From the NCBI GenBank assembly GCA_019828545.1, contig JACVRA010000169.1, forward strand, positions 1 to 64,000: a DNA stretch of 64,000 nucleotides. Reading direction: 5' to 3'. Origin of the DNA: Paracamarosporium sp. OC-R06-R3 (taxonomy: Eukaryota > Ascomycota > Dothideomycetes > Pleosporales > Didymosphaeriaceae). This document shows positions 12,152 through 25,000 of the stretch, piece after piece. Below the pieces are notes generated by a model. It saw only the letters and a program-made list of their open reading frames with translations, ran no database searches and was not told the origin of the DNA. How positions within the stretch are numbered: position 1 is the first letter of the stretch; every line of letters starts with the position of its first letter. The position numbers were made by a program, and so were the translations under genes.

Positions 12152-15100
12152 ATGGTGAGAAACGCAGGCACCTGCCTCTACAAGGAGGCGCGACTGAACG
12201 TCGAACCCGCGTTCCCTGGATCGACCATCTCGTTCACGCTCCCCGCAAACAGCGCAAACACCATCGGCTTTCCGACACGGCCGAAGCGCACCATATACGA
12301 CGAGATAGACACAGGGAAGGATGACGATGCATTCTCAAAGCGACACCTGGCCAGCGATGGGTCAGTGTACTTCCGACGGCGCCAGACATACCCTCGCAGC
12401 TTTCTTTGGCGCGTGCTTGATGGCCGAAAAACGCTCGAGATTCAGGCAGTAGACTTGGAAAATGATGAGCGCAACACATACGAAGCCAACCTAACACTAC
12501 TGCTGCACTTTACCTCGCCTATTCGCCCATTCTGCGTCGCATTTGCCGAACCGGAAGACCAAAACTCGATCACTATCTTTGCGATTACGACTACCAATGA
12601 ACTATACACGCTATCCATACCATGCGGATATTTCAGTAAAGAATCCTTGTCGGATTCGAACATTGAGCAGTGGTGCAAGCGGACCACACCCACCTTGTTT
12701 CATGCGAACGCCCCATACCGACTTGTCGCCGTTGGCATCGATCAGCTTCTGGTGTCGTTGAATAATGGAAGCATACTGCGCCTCTTACGAGAAAACAGGG
12801 ACGACATAATATGGACGGAAGCCACCTTCCAGCACAGCAATTGGTCGCTCACATTGCGCGGCGTTTTACCATGGAAGGGACAGCAGACCGTGCGCTTTGG
12901 AAACACAGATCTATTGGCCTCCACCGCCGTGAACATGGCGCTCTCGCCTGACGGCAGACACATCATATCCGTTTGCTTGGATCATACTCTGAGGGTATTC
13001 GATCTACAGTCCGGGAAGTTGACAAGACAACAAGACATATTGAACACCGAGGACGATGCTCATGACCGGAATCAATCGCATCTTCTTGGTCCATCACAAT
13101 CTAAACTTATGCAGATTGTAGACATCGTCGGGGTAGCAAACATTGCCTACTTTGTAGTCGTATACTCCCCGATTCAACATGAGTTCAAATTTTACGGTGT
13201 CCGGTCTGTAGATGAAGCGGTTCCAACCGCCTTCATCGACATGCAGCCTGACTTCAGTTTTGTTCCTCCAATAGACGATCTCATGGCTGCCACGATGTGG
13301 ACATTAGAAGAGTTCTTCATTGTGCCTTCAGGCTCTGGATGGAAAGGCACAGAACTATGGCTCCGCGCACGCTCAGGTCCAAGTAGCAGAGTCTATTCAA
13401 TCACATTCGATCCTTCCGACGATACAGAGCGGCTAGAACGCATATGGAAGAATGACTGGACGACTGTAGACTCAGGCCCGCTGACTGTTGAGGGATTGAG
13501 AAAGAACCCATCGCATCCCGGAGAACAAGAGTGGGATTCTTCGGAATTGTACGAGGTTGATATCACCCAAAGGTGGTTAGACTTCCTCTTTGTCCCTGAA
13601 AGGTTCACAACTGCGACGTTAGAGACCGCACTTTTAATTCTGCGGAAGGGTATTGAAGGTGATCGCTCTATAATTAAGCAGAAAGGATCTTTAAAAGATC
13701 GGTTATGCACTACCATAATGGAGGCAGCCCAGAAACACATAAGAGCAGACGACACAGAAAGCTACGAACGGTTTGTCGGCGAGCAATGGGAAGCGTATTA
13801 TGGTCTGGTCAGAGATCTTCACAAACGAAGGGGAGAATCTCTTTCTTTGGCGTATGACCATGTGTCAGATTTACCGTGGCTGGTCTTGAGCGATTACTTG
13901 TCCGCCATCCGAAAATGCAGCGAGCCGGAAGCCATCTTGAAGAACTCAGCTCTCACGACGGGTAGGTACCTACCGAGCGGGCCCCTTCGCAAAGCTCTGC
14001 ACAAACCCGAAGCAAGGTCCCCGGAAGTATGTCGGTTACTTAATGCTGCTGCTTCCTTCCGGCGTCGCTTGTCACCATCGTTTCAACAAGATTTGAAGCG
14101 ACATCTTCACGCAGACCTGCTACAGAGCCGTTCGATCACCATTGTTGACCGAATGGAGCAACTAGAAGCCGACTGCGACCTCACCCAGATATTGACCGAA
14201 GATGATTTAGCCTCTCTCATCGAAGATCTTGGCACTGATGTTAACCGGCTAAGCACTGAAGTATTTCAAAGCGCTATACGGGCGTTAAAATTTGAGAGCA
14301 AAGGTGGACAGCCTAGGTCAACACAATCTGCACGGTACGGTCTCAAGGCCTTGCTCAGGATAGTCTCGGAGACTCTGGACTTTAATTACGAGTCTCTACT
14401 CGATTTGCTCGTTCTTATATTGTTCATGCAGTTTGAGGAAGACCTATCAGACGACTTTGATGCATCAATAGTCTTCTTTGACCTCATGAACGAGTTCAAG
14501 GACTGGCTTGTCTTGAACTGGATTGCAACAACTGTTTGGTCGCATCAAACGCCTACCGGTAGAAGTTCGACACGATGGATGAAGGATTTTGATGAGGCTT
14601 CGAAGACTTCGTCGCGGTTCCCCATCACTCAGACTGCACTGGAAGGCATGTTCGGCCATGGTGCCACTTCAATTGCGATACCCAGCAACTTGAAGACAGA
14701 ATCCCTTACCTATTGGAGTCAGGGTTGGTTGTCATCAATTTTCTCCTCACCAGGCCAATCTTTCGATTCGGTAGTGGAGGACATGATGGGGAAGCTTCTT
14801 TTTCAAAAAGAGTTCAATCTTGCAAAAGACTTCTCAAAATTTTTACCAGAGAGCAACTGGGCCAGCTACCTGAAAGGTCGGATGCACATTACACTAGGGG
14901 AGAACCAATTGGCATCTCTCTGCTTTCAAAAAGCAGCTTACAATCTCGGTGAGGCTCTTCAACACATTGATATATCCGTTTGCTAACCTTGTCAGCTCTT
15001 GGAATTGGATTTGCCGTGGATATTGCAGACACGGCGCGTCTGGTCCCAGAGACGGAGCAGGATATGTTTTCCGATGGCCTCCCTAAGTACTACAATCATA

Positions 15101-15897
15101 TATTAGGCTTATTCGAAAAAGCAAAGGCATATTCGTATGCAGCTGATTTTGCTCGGCTTGGTTTGAGTTCGATAATGGGATTCGAGGACGAAATGCTAAG
15201 GACAGAGCTTCTACAACGCCTTTTCACAGCTTCAATACAAACATCACGGTTTGAGGAAGCATACACTGCCATGGTCAGGCACTCAGATTCGGCATTGTGC
15301 GTATACTTTTGTCCTACAGAAGGCTTAAGCTAACCTCCGTTCAGGAAACACTCTTCGTTGAAGAGCCTTATCACCTCCATGGTGGCGCAGTCTCAGACCG
15401 CAGCGCTTCTTAGGTTCCCTCTAGTAGGCCTTGTTGAAGAGATGGATACCATTCTCTCCGACCTATGCCAAAAAACGCTGAATATCGGCTCGGGGCCCCC
15501 TTACCATCAGATTCTCTACTCTTTCCGAATCTCTCGCGGCAATTTCCGGGGTGCAGCTACAATTCTTTACGAGCGGTTACAGCGTCTCAAATCCACGTCA
15601 TCGAAAGTGCACGATCCGGCGGACGAGTCTTTGATACATTGCTACTTGATGATTATCAACGCATTGTCGTCTGTGGCCCACGAGGATGCATATATACTTG
15701 CAGATCAACGTATCGACGAAGGATTGCCACAGTTTTTGCATGGGCCAATCGGCACGGCGAAGAAACTACTGAAGAGGCACATTGTCACGCTAGATACGCT
15801 GAGGAAGGAGTATCAGGCGGAGTTGGACCGTGTCGCAGCTATTGAGAACGGACATTTCGCATTCGTGGACCCGGCCGATGAGATGGATATTCTGTAA
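12152..15897 (+). CDS. Nucleoporin Nup120/Nup160 (Y-complex subunit)
   Basis: A structural subunit of the Nup84/Nup107 (Y) complex that coats the nuclear pore membrane. Exons 12152-14948, 14996-15296 and 15345-15897 give 1216 residues, the size of fungal Nup120. The N-terminal half (about 1-480) is a beta-propeller-like domain, recognisable by strands such as VYFRRRQTYPRSFLWRVLDG and by the WD-like segment NMALSPDGRHIISVCLDHTLRVFD. The rest is alpha-helical solenoid, including AYNLGEALQHI-type helical repeats and the C-terminal segment SFRISRGNFRGAATILYERL, a signature of the Nup160/Nup120 family. The start is the first in-frame ATG. Intron 2 uses a GTGCGT donor. The yeast (NUP120) and animal (NUP160) names both fit, so I leave the symbol blank. 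Confidence 0.88.
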
Positions 15898-16246
15898 GAG
15901 TAATTGATGATTTAGCCTGGCGTTTCTAGTGGATTCGGATGTACTGAGGGCTTTTGAGGGCATAACTCGCGGACTTCGTTGAAGACGCGTTCAGCGATAC
16001 GGCCATGACCTTCGCAAATTATCAGATAGTAATGCTACTCGTCTAGCATCTACAAAGATGTGAGGAGACGCGGTGATAGGTGAATATGAAGGTGATGGTT
16101 CTGTTAGGATCCAGAATCTTAAGAAGGGCTGTGACCAATTTTACATTCTGTATTAACAGCTAATTTGTCAACGTTGGTAGTGATTTGCCTAGAGCCGGAG
16201 GATGATGTAAGTGAGCTAGACTAAGGATCTGCTAGGAGTGAAGGTC
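15898..16246. other. Intergenic between convergent genes
   Basis: This is the 3' flank of the nucleoporin gene and of the minus-strand lactonase gene, which point towards each other. Nothing else is recognised. Confidence 0.6.
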
Positions 16247-17497
16247 TTAGCTTCCTGCTACTGCGAGTTGTACCCTATATAAGAAAGAGCGTCCAGCAAT
16301 ATACAACCAGTCCTTCACCCAAATCATGTTCACGGCTACATCCTCCTTGGCCACGTTTATCTTCCCTAGCAATTCCCCACTCTGGCTCCAAACATCCACA
16401 CCCCCTGTCACGCCCCCATAGACCCTTCCTGTCGAGTCAACTTTGATACCATCTGGGAATCCGGCATCTGCGTAAGCGAAGATCTCTGTGTTATGAAGCG
16501 CTGGTCCTTGAGAGCCTACAGCCTCGATCTCAAATCGATATATCGTGCGCTGGCCATCCGCATCCGCAGAAGTCTTCCCGCGTGCCGTAACATAAAGGTA
16601 TTTCTCGTCTGGCGAGAGGGCCACACCATTCGGATTCAGAAAAAGGCCTGTTCCTGCACCAGCGACTTGCCTTACGTCTCCGCTAGTCATGTCCCATCTC
16701 CAAACTCCGTTGGCAAGCTTCGGCTCCAACGTGTCGTTGAAATTCGCGTAGCCATAGTAACCGTCAGTGAAGTATGCCACCCCGCCCTTTGTGATGACAA
16801 CATCATTTGGTGAATTGAAGCGATGACCCAAGAAGTTGTTTAGCACAACTTCCGTTCTTAGAGTCATAGGGTCCATTTTTACGATGCCGCCAGGAGTCGT
16901 ATAATTTCCCTCTTGGGCCCAATAAATGCTACTATTGTGATAAAAGGCGCCGTTACCCAAGGTCAATTGTGGCTCTGGATAAACCTTTTCGGTAACAGGA
17001 GGTGTGATGTTGAGATTGATGCGCCAGACCCAAGGCATAGCAGCGGAGGAAAACCCTTCTTTGGGGGGATGAAGCTCGGCGAAGTAAATGCAATTGCACT
17101 CAGGAGAGTATACTGTTCCGTCATGCACAATGCGACTGGCATATGCTGGCCCGGGTGGGAACTGAAATATCTTTTCAATGGTTTTTTCTTCCTGGTAGTC
17201 CTCTGTGCCCGTCACATTGTAGAATGCTTTATTATACACAATGAACGTAGCATCTTCAAGTGCAGTCATAGCTGCTTGTGCGGATGTAGCATCGCCTTTG
17301 GAAAGGATATTGGTAGACCACCAGGGCACGGTGACATTGCGGTTGAAGTTCTGAGCTGGAAAAACGTTGCGGAACCTTGGTGACACCTCCACTGTTGAAG
17401 GCCCGATCTTCAGAAGATCTTGTGTCGAACCGTCCTCGCGGCTCACCAGGGGTAATCCGAAGCTCGTGCCAACCAGTGTAAAAAGTAGTAAATGCAT
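16247..17497 (-). CDS. Secreted SMP-30/gluconolactonase-like lactonase
   Basis: One intronless frame of 416 residues. Residues 1-15 (MHLLLFTLVGTSFGL) are a signal peptide, and several N-x-S/T sites support secretion. The body is a six-bladed beta-propeller of the SMP-30/gluconolaconase/LRE family. It shows the metal-site loops of that family: NSPNDVVI at 228-235 (metal-binding Asn), LNPNGVALSPDEKYLYVT at 287-304 and GFPDGIKVD at 346-354 (catalytic Asp). Family members hydrolyse sugar or other lactones, sometimes phosphotriesters, with one divalent metal. It is divergent to the cyclase gene at 18156 and shares its 658-bp promoter, which suggests a joint role in opening a lactone or similar ring outside the cell. 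The substrate cannot be read from the sequence. Confidence 0.85.
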   Translation of the reverse strand: MHLLLFTLVGTSFGLPLVSREDGSTQDLLKIGPSTVEVSPRFRNVFPAQNFNRNVTVPWWSTNILSKGDATSAQAAMTALEDATFIVYNKAFYNVTGTEDYQEEKTIEKIFQFPPGPAYASRIVHDGTVYSPECNCIYFAELHPPKEGFSSAAMPWVWRINLNITPPVTEKVYPEPQLTLGNGAFYHNSSIYWAQEGNYTTPGGIVKMDPMTLRTEVVLNNFLGHRFNSPNDVVITKGGVAYFTDGYYGYANFNDTLEPKLANGVWRWDMTSGDVRQVAGAGTGLFLNPNGVALSPDEKYLYVTARGKTSADADGQRTIYRFEIEAVGSQGPALHNTEIFAYADAGFPDGIKVDSTGRVYGGVTGGVDVWSQSGELLGKINVAKEDVAVNMIWVKDWLYIAGRSFLYRVQLAVAGS

Positions 17498-18155
17498 TGT
17501 CTAGACTGACGGACACAGAGTAAACAGTAGTTGCCTGTATATTCAGAAGGCCAGAGCATATCCAATTTATATTATATCGGGAAGTGATTTATTCCCCGCA
17601 TACACAGAGGCTTACTCCTCATTATTAGCCCCTGGGGATTTGCACCCGCTTCTACACGATGTAGATATATCGATTCGTCGTTTTATGAGGTTGAACCAAT
17701 TACGATGGCCAGACTGCCCGACCTCGAGGCATTTATTAGTCAAGCCTAGACGGGGCACGAATGGGCGTAATTACCTTTGTACAATCTACGCAAGCTAGCG
17801 AAAACATGATGCTTCGCTCAACGGAATGTCTGCTCCAAACCTGGGCAGTTGGCAAGCTAAGGTAGCGATGGGGGTGGAATGGTACACTTCGGAATGTCTG
17901 ATGTCAAGCGCCCCACAATTCGGCATCTTGCTAGGCCAACATTTCGGCATCTAAGCCAAGCCCCCCACAGTTCGGTATCTATCCGACCTCTAGATTCGAA
18001 ATGGTGGTATTAGACAGCTAGGTATACTGATACTTTCTGACAAGCCCTCGATTGCGAAGATTTGTTTCTCGTGCTGCTTGCTTGACACGGCATTATCACA
18101 TCGCCTAAACAATCTTTCACGTCACCTCCTTGACACCCAAGATACCGCTTTGATC
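17498..18155. promoter_or_regulatory. Divergent promoter with a TTCGG repeat array
   Basis: This region is shared by the lactonase (minus) and cyclase (plus) genes. Between 17884 and 17980 there are four same-orientation copies of CAC..TTCGG.AT(C/G)T, with TTCGG at 17888, 17919, 17943 and 17971 (spacings 31, 24 and 28 bp). The 11-mer CGGAATGTCTG occurs at 17822-17832 and again at 17890-17900. Zn2Cys6 regulators bind CGG triplets, so this looks like an operator array for a cluster regulator. That assignment is inference. Confidence 0.5.
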
Positions 18156-19280
18156 ATGTCGAACGGAACCAACCAAGCCATTAACCGGAAAAAGCGTCTT
18201 GAAACCTCTTTTCAGTCGCTTTCACTGCAAAGGAACCACCCAGATCTTGCAGCATGGGACATATGGGGACCGGACGACGACCTGGGCACACTCAATCTTC
18301 TTGATGAGGAAACCGTCGGGGTTGCGATGCGAGAGGTTCAAATAGGCGAGGTCATATCATTAGATCTGCCATTAGACATCTTTCCTCAACCCATGAACCC
18401 GGTTAGAAAAGCGTGCGAGCATCGAATGATTGCGAAAGGTCATGCCAACGACGACGAAATCCACATCAATACGCAGGGTTCCAGTCATTGGGACGGTCTG
18501 CGGCATTACCCCTACCAGAAAACTTTACAGTTTTACAATGGTGTCATACAAGAAGATATCTCTGGCGAATCAGCCAACCAGCGAATAGGAATCCAAAGTA
18601 TGTACCTGCTGAAGTGTCCTCGATAATCCTCTCTGAACTCTTTTCTTATGACACAGTCAAGTGATACGCACTCGCATGGCCCCACTTGAATGACATTGAG
18701 TGCTCGTCTGACAGCTCCTGTAGATATAGCAACAAAGTCTATAACTGGTCGCGGCGTACTTTTAGACTGGGCGTCTTGGGCCGAAGCCAACAACATCATC
18801 TACGATCCATTCTCAACCCATGTCATACCCTTATCCCAGATCCAAGCTGTCGTATCCGCTCAGTCCGTATCCTTTCAACCAGGCGATATATTGTTCATTC
18901 GAACCGGTTGGCTTTCTGCATTCCAGTCACTCACGACCGAACAACAAAAAGCACTCCCACAACGCGAGGTTCGTTCCAGTATGGGATTAGAAGCAAGTGA
19001 GGAGATGATTGAATGGCACTGGAGGAATGCCTTTGCCGCGGTAGCAAGCGACACAGTAGCCTATGAGAGCTGGCCAAGTGTGCGTCCGAATCGATGGAAG
19101 CTGGCGATGCATGAAGTCTTTTTGAGTGGCTGGGGGATGCCAATCGGGGAAAGCTTCAACATGGACTACCTAAGCCAGAGATGTAGGGATATTGGAAGGT
19201 GGGATTTTACAGTTGTCAGTGTGCCGTTGAAAATCCCCGGAGGTGTAGCAAGCCCACCGAATGTAGTTGCCATTCTATAA
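18156..19280 (+). CDS. Cyclase-family (kynurenine-formamidase-like) hydrolase
   Basis: Exons 18156-18597 and 18724-19280 give 332 residues. The protein belongs to the cyclase superfamily (PF04199: kynurenine formamidase, isatin hydrolase and large fungal subfamilies), metal-dependent hydrolases of amides, lactones or cyclic diketones. Visible family features are the N-terminal WGPDDDLGTLNLL (near residue 35), the metal-site segment QGSSHWDGLRHY (about 107-118), TGRGVLLDW after the intron, GDILFIRTGW, and the C-terminal LHE-like AMHEVFLSGWGMPIGE. The 126-nt intron is long for this window. I chose it because splicing directly from 18597 to 18724 restores the family spacing between GIQ and GRGV, whereas exonising the middle meets stops. 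An in-frame upstream ATG at 18078 would add 26 residues. Probably cytosolic. Confidence 0.85.
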
Positions 19281-19914
19281 AACATGTATGGGAGAGTTCA
19301 AAATATATCCGTTACAGTTTTTCTGCGTATTCGTTCATATCTGAGATATACCTAGTTACGTAAACTCAAGGTCATACTCACGTGATTGTTTCATTGCGGC
19401 CAACGTGACCTACTGCTTGTGTTAGTATCGCACACTTCAGATTCTGTCAAGAGATCGGAGGGGTCTTCCTTTCTTAGAGAAGTTACTCGACCTTTTGCGT
19501 TGTTCGTGTCAAGATCGGGTGAGTACTTTGGGCCAAGACTGGTTCAGAACGAACAGCGAATAAGTTCTTTCGGATTCACTCGTCAAAAAGTTAGTAGAAA
19601 AAATAAGTGGTCAATCTGGTAAATCCAGTTATGTCATGTTCACGACATATTGACGTTTTACTTAGATAGTAAAACATACCGTGACATGGCGGCATGGAAC
19701 CACACATACGTGACTTAATTTGATTTGAAGTAGTGTACGTACTTATATACAGTAGCATGCAGGAGATAGGTGAGAATCTCAATCCGATACAAATACACAG
19801 TGGTTGAATGCAGTGATTCTAAAAAGCTAAAACCTTGTACTCGTTGCTCGTGATGACGTACTATATCTTTCCTGAGCTGAACGTCTCTGACCAGTCATCT
19901 TGATTCCATACTCA
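19281..19914. other. Intergenic between convergent genes
   Basis: A 634-bp gap between the 3' ends of the cyclase and MFS genes. It is AT-rich, with no coding signal or repeat that I can name. Confidence 0.55.
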
Positions 19915-21573
19915 TCAAAGCACATATCGATACATAGGATGCGCATCCCCCAAATCATGTACCTCGGCCGGTACGAAATCCAGGTCGCTCTTTCCATGCT
20001 TCTCGTCACGGCGCTTATTCTCCCTCCACAAGCTAAGACTAAGGATTGTTGCGACAGCAGCAGCCGCGAAGAGGATCCCGGCGCACACCCACATTCCTTT
20101 TGAATACCATGGCTGATCCGTCTTTGGGAAGAGGCGCGCCCCTAGAATGGGCCCGCACTGGCCGAACATACCGAATATGACCAGCCCTGCGCCTCGCTTC
20201 GATGCCGACCCCTGATTGTCCGTCACCCACGTGAAGGTGAGCGCAACGGCAGGGAAGACTCCTGCGCACACGAGGAATGTGGCAAAATATCGTACCCCTG
20301 TAGTGTGTATGGTGGCGAGCAGGATATAACCAACGGCACCGGCGCAGCTGAAGAGGACGATGAATACACCTCTCATACGCACTCGGTCCGAGAGAAAACT
20401 TGCACTGACACAGATAACGTAGGCTGAGAGATAGGGGCAGGCGGACAGTCCTTGTGCGTTGAGGGACGTATATCCCATGGCCGTCAGAATAGTAGGCAGG
20501 TACGCTGGCAGAGAGCCGAAGGCTGTGTTTAGACAGAAGATGATAATAGCCTGCAGGTAGTTTTTGTAGTCATAAAATGCGGCAAAAACTTGCTTAAAAT
20601 TGAGCTTTCCCTCTTGCTTCTCGCCGCGACCTTTGATAGCGCGCTGGCTGATGATCTCGTTTTCGCGTCGAATCAAGAATCGGCATTTGGACGGAGTGGC
20701 TGGGAGGTAGAAGTAGGCGACCACCGCAAGTAATATCGTTGGTGCTCCCTCTGTAGTTTGTTTCAGCTATAATTCTTCCATTTTCCGCACAAGACGTAGT
20801 CATGACACTTACCGACTAAGAAAAGCAATTGCCAATTGTGAATTGATGTTTTGGCGTGAACTATGCCGTACGCAAGGGCGGATGCGAAACAGCTAGCAAG
20901 CGGTGAGAAGGAGATGAAAAGCCCGTACCGCAAGCCCATCTCATTCCTGTGATAGAAAAATGTCATATAAAGTGCAACGGCAGGGACATATCCAGCCTCA
21001 AATCCGCCAATGAGGAACCGCAGGGCCATGAGACCAGAGAAATTGGTAGTGGCGGCTTGGATCATGCTCATGGAGCCCCACCCGATAGCCATCAATGCAG
21101 TCCATAATGGCAATGGCACGAATGTCCATACGAGTATCAACTGCAATACGGTCATTAACATACTCGGGTCCGCAGACTTATGTTGACGTACCCAATGGAA
21201 GACGATGTACCCAATATATAATGTCGTAACGATCCAGGAATATTGCTCAGATGTGATTCCCCAATCTTTTCCCATACCGGCAGAGTAAGCATTTCCAATG
21301 TTGCCACGATCGATGTACGAGACAAGATAGAGGGCTCCTAGTCTACAATCAAGCCAGTTAGATGTTGAAAATTTTTATGTCAACTGAGAGGACTTACAGA
21401 GGAATTAGGTTCCAATCCAACTTCCTAAGTGCGTGTTTTTCTTCCTCGGCGGACCAGTCCGCTATAGGCATATTGTCGTTCTTCTCAAAAGCTTGCTGAT
21501 CGGCATCCAGAGCCATACTTTGGTCCTCTATTCTAGAGACTTCGAACTTTTCCGAAATGACATGGGAAGACAT
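19915..21573 (-). CDS. MFS permease, allantoate permease (DAL5) type
   Basis: Exons 21398-21573, 21192-21342, 20813-21140 and 19915-20750 give 496 residues. It is a twelve-span major-facilitator transporter of the anion:cation symporter branch that includes yeast Dal5 and the nicotinate and pantothenate carriers. The cytosolic N-terminus ends in LRKLDWNLIPL, followed by the signature LGALYLVSYIDRGNIGNA in helix 1. MALRFLIGGFEAGYVPAVALY marks helices 4-5, and a central loop with SQRAIKGRGEKQEGKLNFKQ separates the two halves. Members carry small organic acids or amides into the cell. It is divergent to the AtuA/CaiB fusion gene with 428 bp between start codons, so it is the likely uptake system for that gene's substrate. 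All three introns are canonical. Confidence 0.9.
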
Positions 21574-22001
21574 TGCTCGTTGAAGAGTGGCGGTCGGTGA
21601 GGAGAACGTGTACCAATACAGTTGCGATAGAGATTCGTGATACAGAGTGTGATTTATACACAATTGCCCAGCATTTGTCTCCGCTATCGATCCATTGCCC
21701 CGTGGAGACCCCGGAAAGGTTGGCGCATACCCCAGATGATGATGGAATTTCACTTCTACGAAACCGAGCTTGCATGCGGAATGTTACCGAAGCTACACGG
21801 AAAGATGCCGGTTACGCTATTGATCAACACCGATTCGCTGACGAAGAACGCGCTACTCCGCACCCTGCATACTTCGCGGAGGGGTCGCGTGGTATATGTG
21901 GTTGTGAATCCTCTGCTGTACGGTCACCAATCTTGGAGACTGTTTTGGTTTCCTCACCTCGTACTTTTCCAATGGGCTCTCTTCCTCATCTTGAGGCAGC
22001 C
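21574..22001. promoter_or_regulatory. Divergent promoter with a CGG-N7-CCG site
   Basis: This 428-bp region is shared by the MFS permease (minus) and the AtuA/CaiB fusion (plus). At 21777-21791 it contains CGGAATGTTACCGAA, an inverted pair of CGG triplets spaced by seven bases, the usual form of a Zn2Cys6 dimer site. The CGGAATGT half is identical to two sites in the other divergent promoter of the cluster, and the opposite strand reads TTCGGTAAC, like the TTCGG array there. Confidence 0.5.
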
Positions 22002-25000
22002 ATGCCTAACCACGAATTCAACATTCTCACACCAAATGCCATGCTTGGTTATGGCTACAATGTCAAGCATTTCTGGTACGGTGTCACCGAATATCGCCCA
22101 GCTGCGATCATTGTCGACAGCGGTTCCACAGACGGAGGCCCTTACAAACTTGGCATGAATAAGATGACTTGCGGACGTGGTTCCTATATCCGAGACCTTG
22201 AGCCTATCCTGGGAGCATGCTTCCACTACAAGATCAAAGTACTAATCTCGTCTGTAGGCGGCGATGGAAGTACCAAGCATGTCGCCGAAATGCTAGAACT
22301 TGTGTCGTCGATCTCGGAAGAGAAGGGGTACAGTTTCAGGATTGCGACCATTGATGCTGGTATGAACAGAGAGGTCATCAAGGAACGGATACGCAAAGGG
22401 AACGTCAGTCCATGCGGTCCGGTCGACACTCTGACAGAGCAGGTGGTAGATGGTGCTGTCGACATTATTTCACAAATGGGCGCTGAACCGTGAGCTATCC
22501 TCATATTGCAGCCCGAATTGATACTAACTCTGTTAGGTATATCGAAGCTCTCAAGGACGATCCGGATATCATTCTTGGAGGGCGATCATACGATCCCGCG
22601 CCATTTGCAGCTTTCTGCCTTTCAAGAAACGTCCGCGACGGCGTAGCATGGCATATGGGAAAGATCATGGAGTGTGGTGGCATATGCGCGGTTCCGAAGG
22701 GACGCTCCATGATTGCGACCATACGGCATGACTCATTTGACCTTACACCACTTGCACCAGAAGAGCGGTGTACACCTCTTTCGGTAGCTTCTCACACCCT
22801 ATATGAGAAGACACGACCAGACAGATTACCGGGGCCTGGAGGAGTCCTGGATCTTACCAACGCATGCTATGAACAGCTATCTGAGAAGACTTGTCGAGTT
22901 TCAGGAGCCGAGTTCATAACGCGCCCGTATCAAGTCAAGCTCGAGGGTGTCACACATCTAGGGTACAGGACTATCTTTATAGGTGGCATTCGGGACCCTA
23001 TCCTTATCGAGCAGATCGACGATTTCCTAGAGCGAGTTCGCAAGTACACACAGAATCTCTTCCCCGAGCTAGACCAGTCCGATAAATGCCGACTGATATA
23101 TCACGTATATGGTAAGAATGGTGTAATGGGTCCTCTAGAGCCTGTGCATACATCTCCCCATGAGATCGCTGTCCTCGGCGAGGTTGTCGCTGCAACGCAA
23201 GAGCTCTCGCATACCATTGCCAACAATGCTCGAGCATCAATATTGCATTTTGCGTACCCTGGACAAATGGCAACAACGGGCAACTTCGCAAGCCCACTTT
23301 CGCCTCACGAGCAAGAGGCGGGTGCAGTGTTCAAGTTCAGTCTATATCATTTAGTTGACTTGAAGCCCGGTGAAGAAATCTCGTTCTTCCCAATCACGAT
23401 CCACACCGTGACTTCTACCAAGAGCACAGTTCCTGCGACAGTACTTAGCGCAGCCGATCTGAAAGAGCTCAGAAACGGAGCACTTGCCCAACCTACTGTC
23501 AAAGCGGTACCAGAAGGGCCGGGGAAGCTAAAGGAATTTGCGCGGATCATACGTTCCAAAAATTCCGGGCCTTTCGAACTCACACTGGATATCATGTTTG
23601 ACAATCGAGAGGCCTACACTCGTGTCAAGAATGCAAATGTTCTTACCAACTCGACTATCCAGGAATTATATCGAGTTGCAGACGACGATATTCTTACAAA
23701 TATGTACTTTGATCCAGCACTAGCGTGGAAGTGTACGATTAAGCGGCCTTGGGCACAAGGTAGTGTTGGGGAGAGGGATACACTTGGAACGCAACAACAT
23801 GCCCCTCTGCTGAATATAGACATTCCAGGTCCATTAACCAATCCAAAGGCTGAACTAACGAATGGTACCTCTGCTCATAACAATGGATTATCCGACGTGC
23901 ATATTTCCGGGGCCTCTCCATCTTTTCCGATCAACGGAACCGAAGTCATGTACGGTAGCGATCGCAAACAGTACAAAGCGGTCGACATTGTCCGGGAGTT
24001 GTGGGACGGGATGCACTTGCCTATGAAGGCCCTACAATCGCTTTCGCTCCCTGGAAATGACAATCCTTCGCCAGCACTTCCTTCGTCTTTCAAGATAGGA
24101 CCGTTCGCCCAAAGTACGATAGCCGTGTCAGCCCTGGCCGCAGCGCAAGTGCATGCACTACGCAACGGATCCGATGTACCACAGGTTACCGTGCCACTTC
24201 AACATGCGGCAATCGAATACAAATCAGAGCGGCTTTACAGGCTTGATGGTAAGCCAGCAGCAGACCCTTGGGGAGACATTGGCGGTTTACACAAAACATC
24301 CGATGGGTATGTTAGAATCCACGACTCCTTCCCGAATCACAGGGATGGTACGCTGCAGATGCTCGGTCTGCCTGCGACGGCCACACGAGTCGATGTGTCG
24401 CAGGAGACTAGACATTGGGCAAGCATCGATCTTGAATCGGTTAGCGTACTCGACAAAGGGCTTGCAACATACGCCCTGCGGTCGTATGCACAGTGGGACC
24501 GGTTACCACAATCGAAAGCCATAGACAACTTTCCAATATCCTTGACGCAGATTGCTCCGGGTCCTGCAGGTCTCCCACAACGTCTAACTAGCAGCAACGA
24601 CAAATGTCTACGCGGGCTAAGGGTTCTAGAAATGAGTCGGGTCATTGCTGCACCTCTAGCAGGAAAGTCGTTGGCAGCCCACGGTGCAGATGTTCTCTGG
24701 GTCACTTCACCAAACCTGCCGGCTTTGTCGACCATGGATCGCGACTTTGGCCGTGGCAAGCGTACGATACAGCTGGACATCAACAACGCAGATGATCTGG
24801 GGCAGCTGAAGGAGCTTATCAAATCGTGCGATGTCTTTATCCAGGGATACCGACCTGGGTCGCTAGCAGCACGCGGTCTCTCGAGCGAAGAACTTACGAG
24901 GCTAAATCCTGGTATGATTTACGCGAACATGTCTGCGTTCGGACCAAAGGGTCCATGGAGCGGACGACGTGGGTTCGACTCTCTGGTGCAGACGTGCAGT

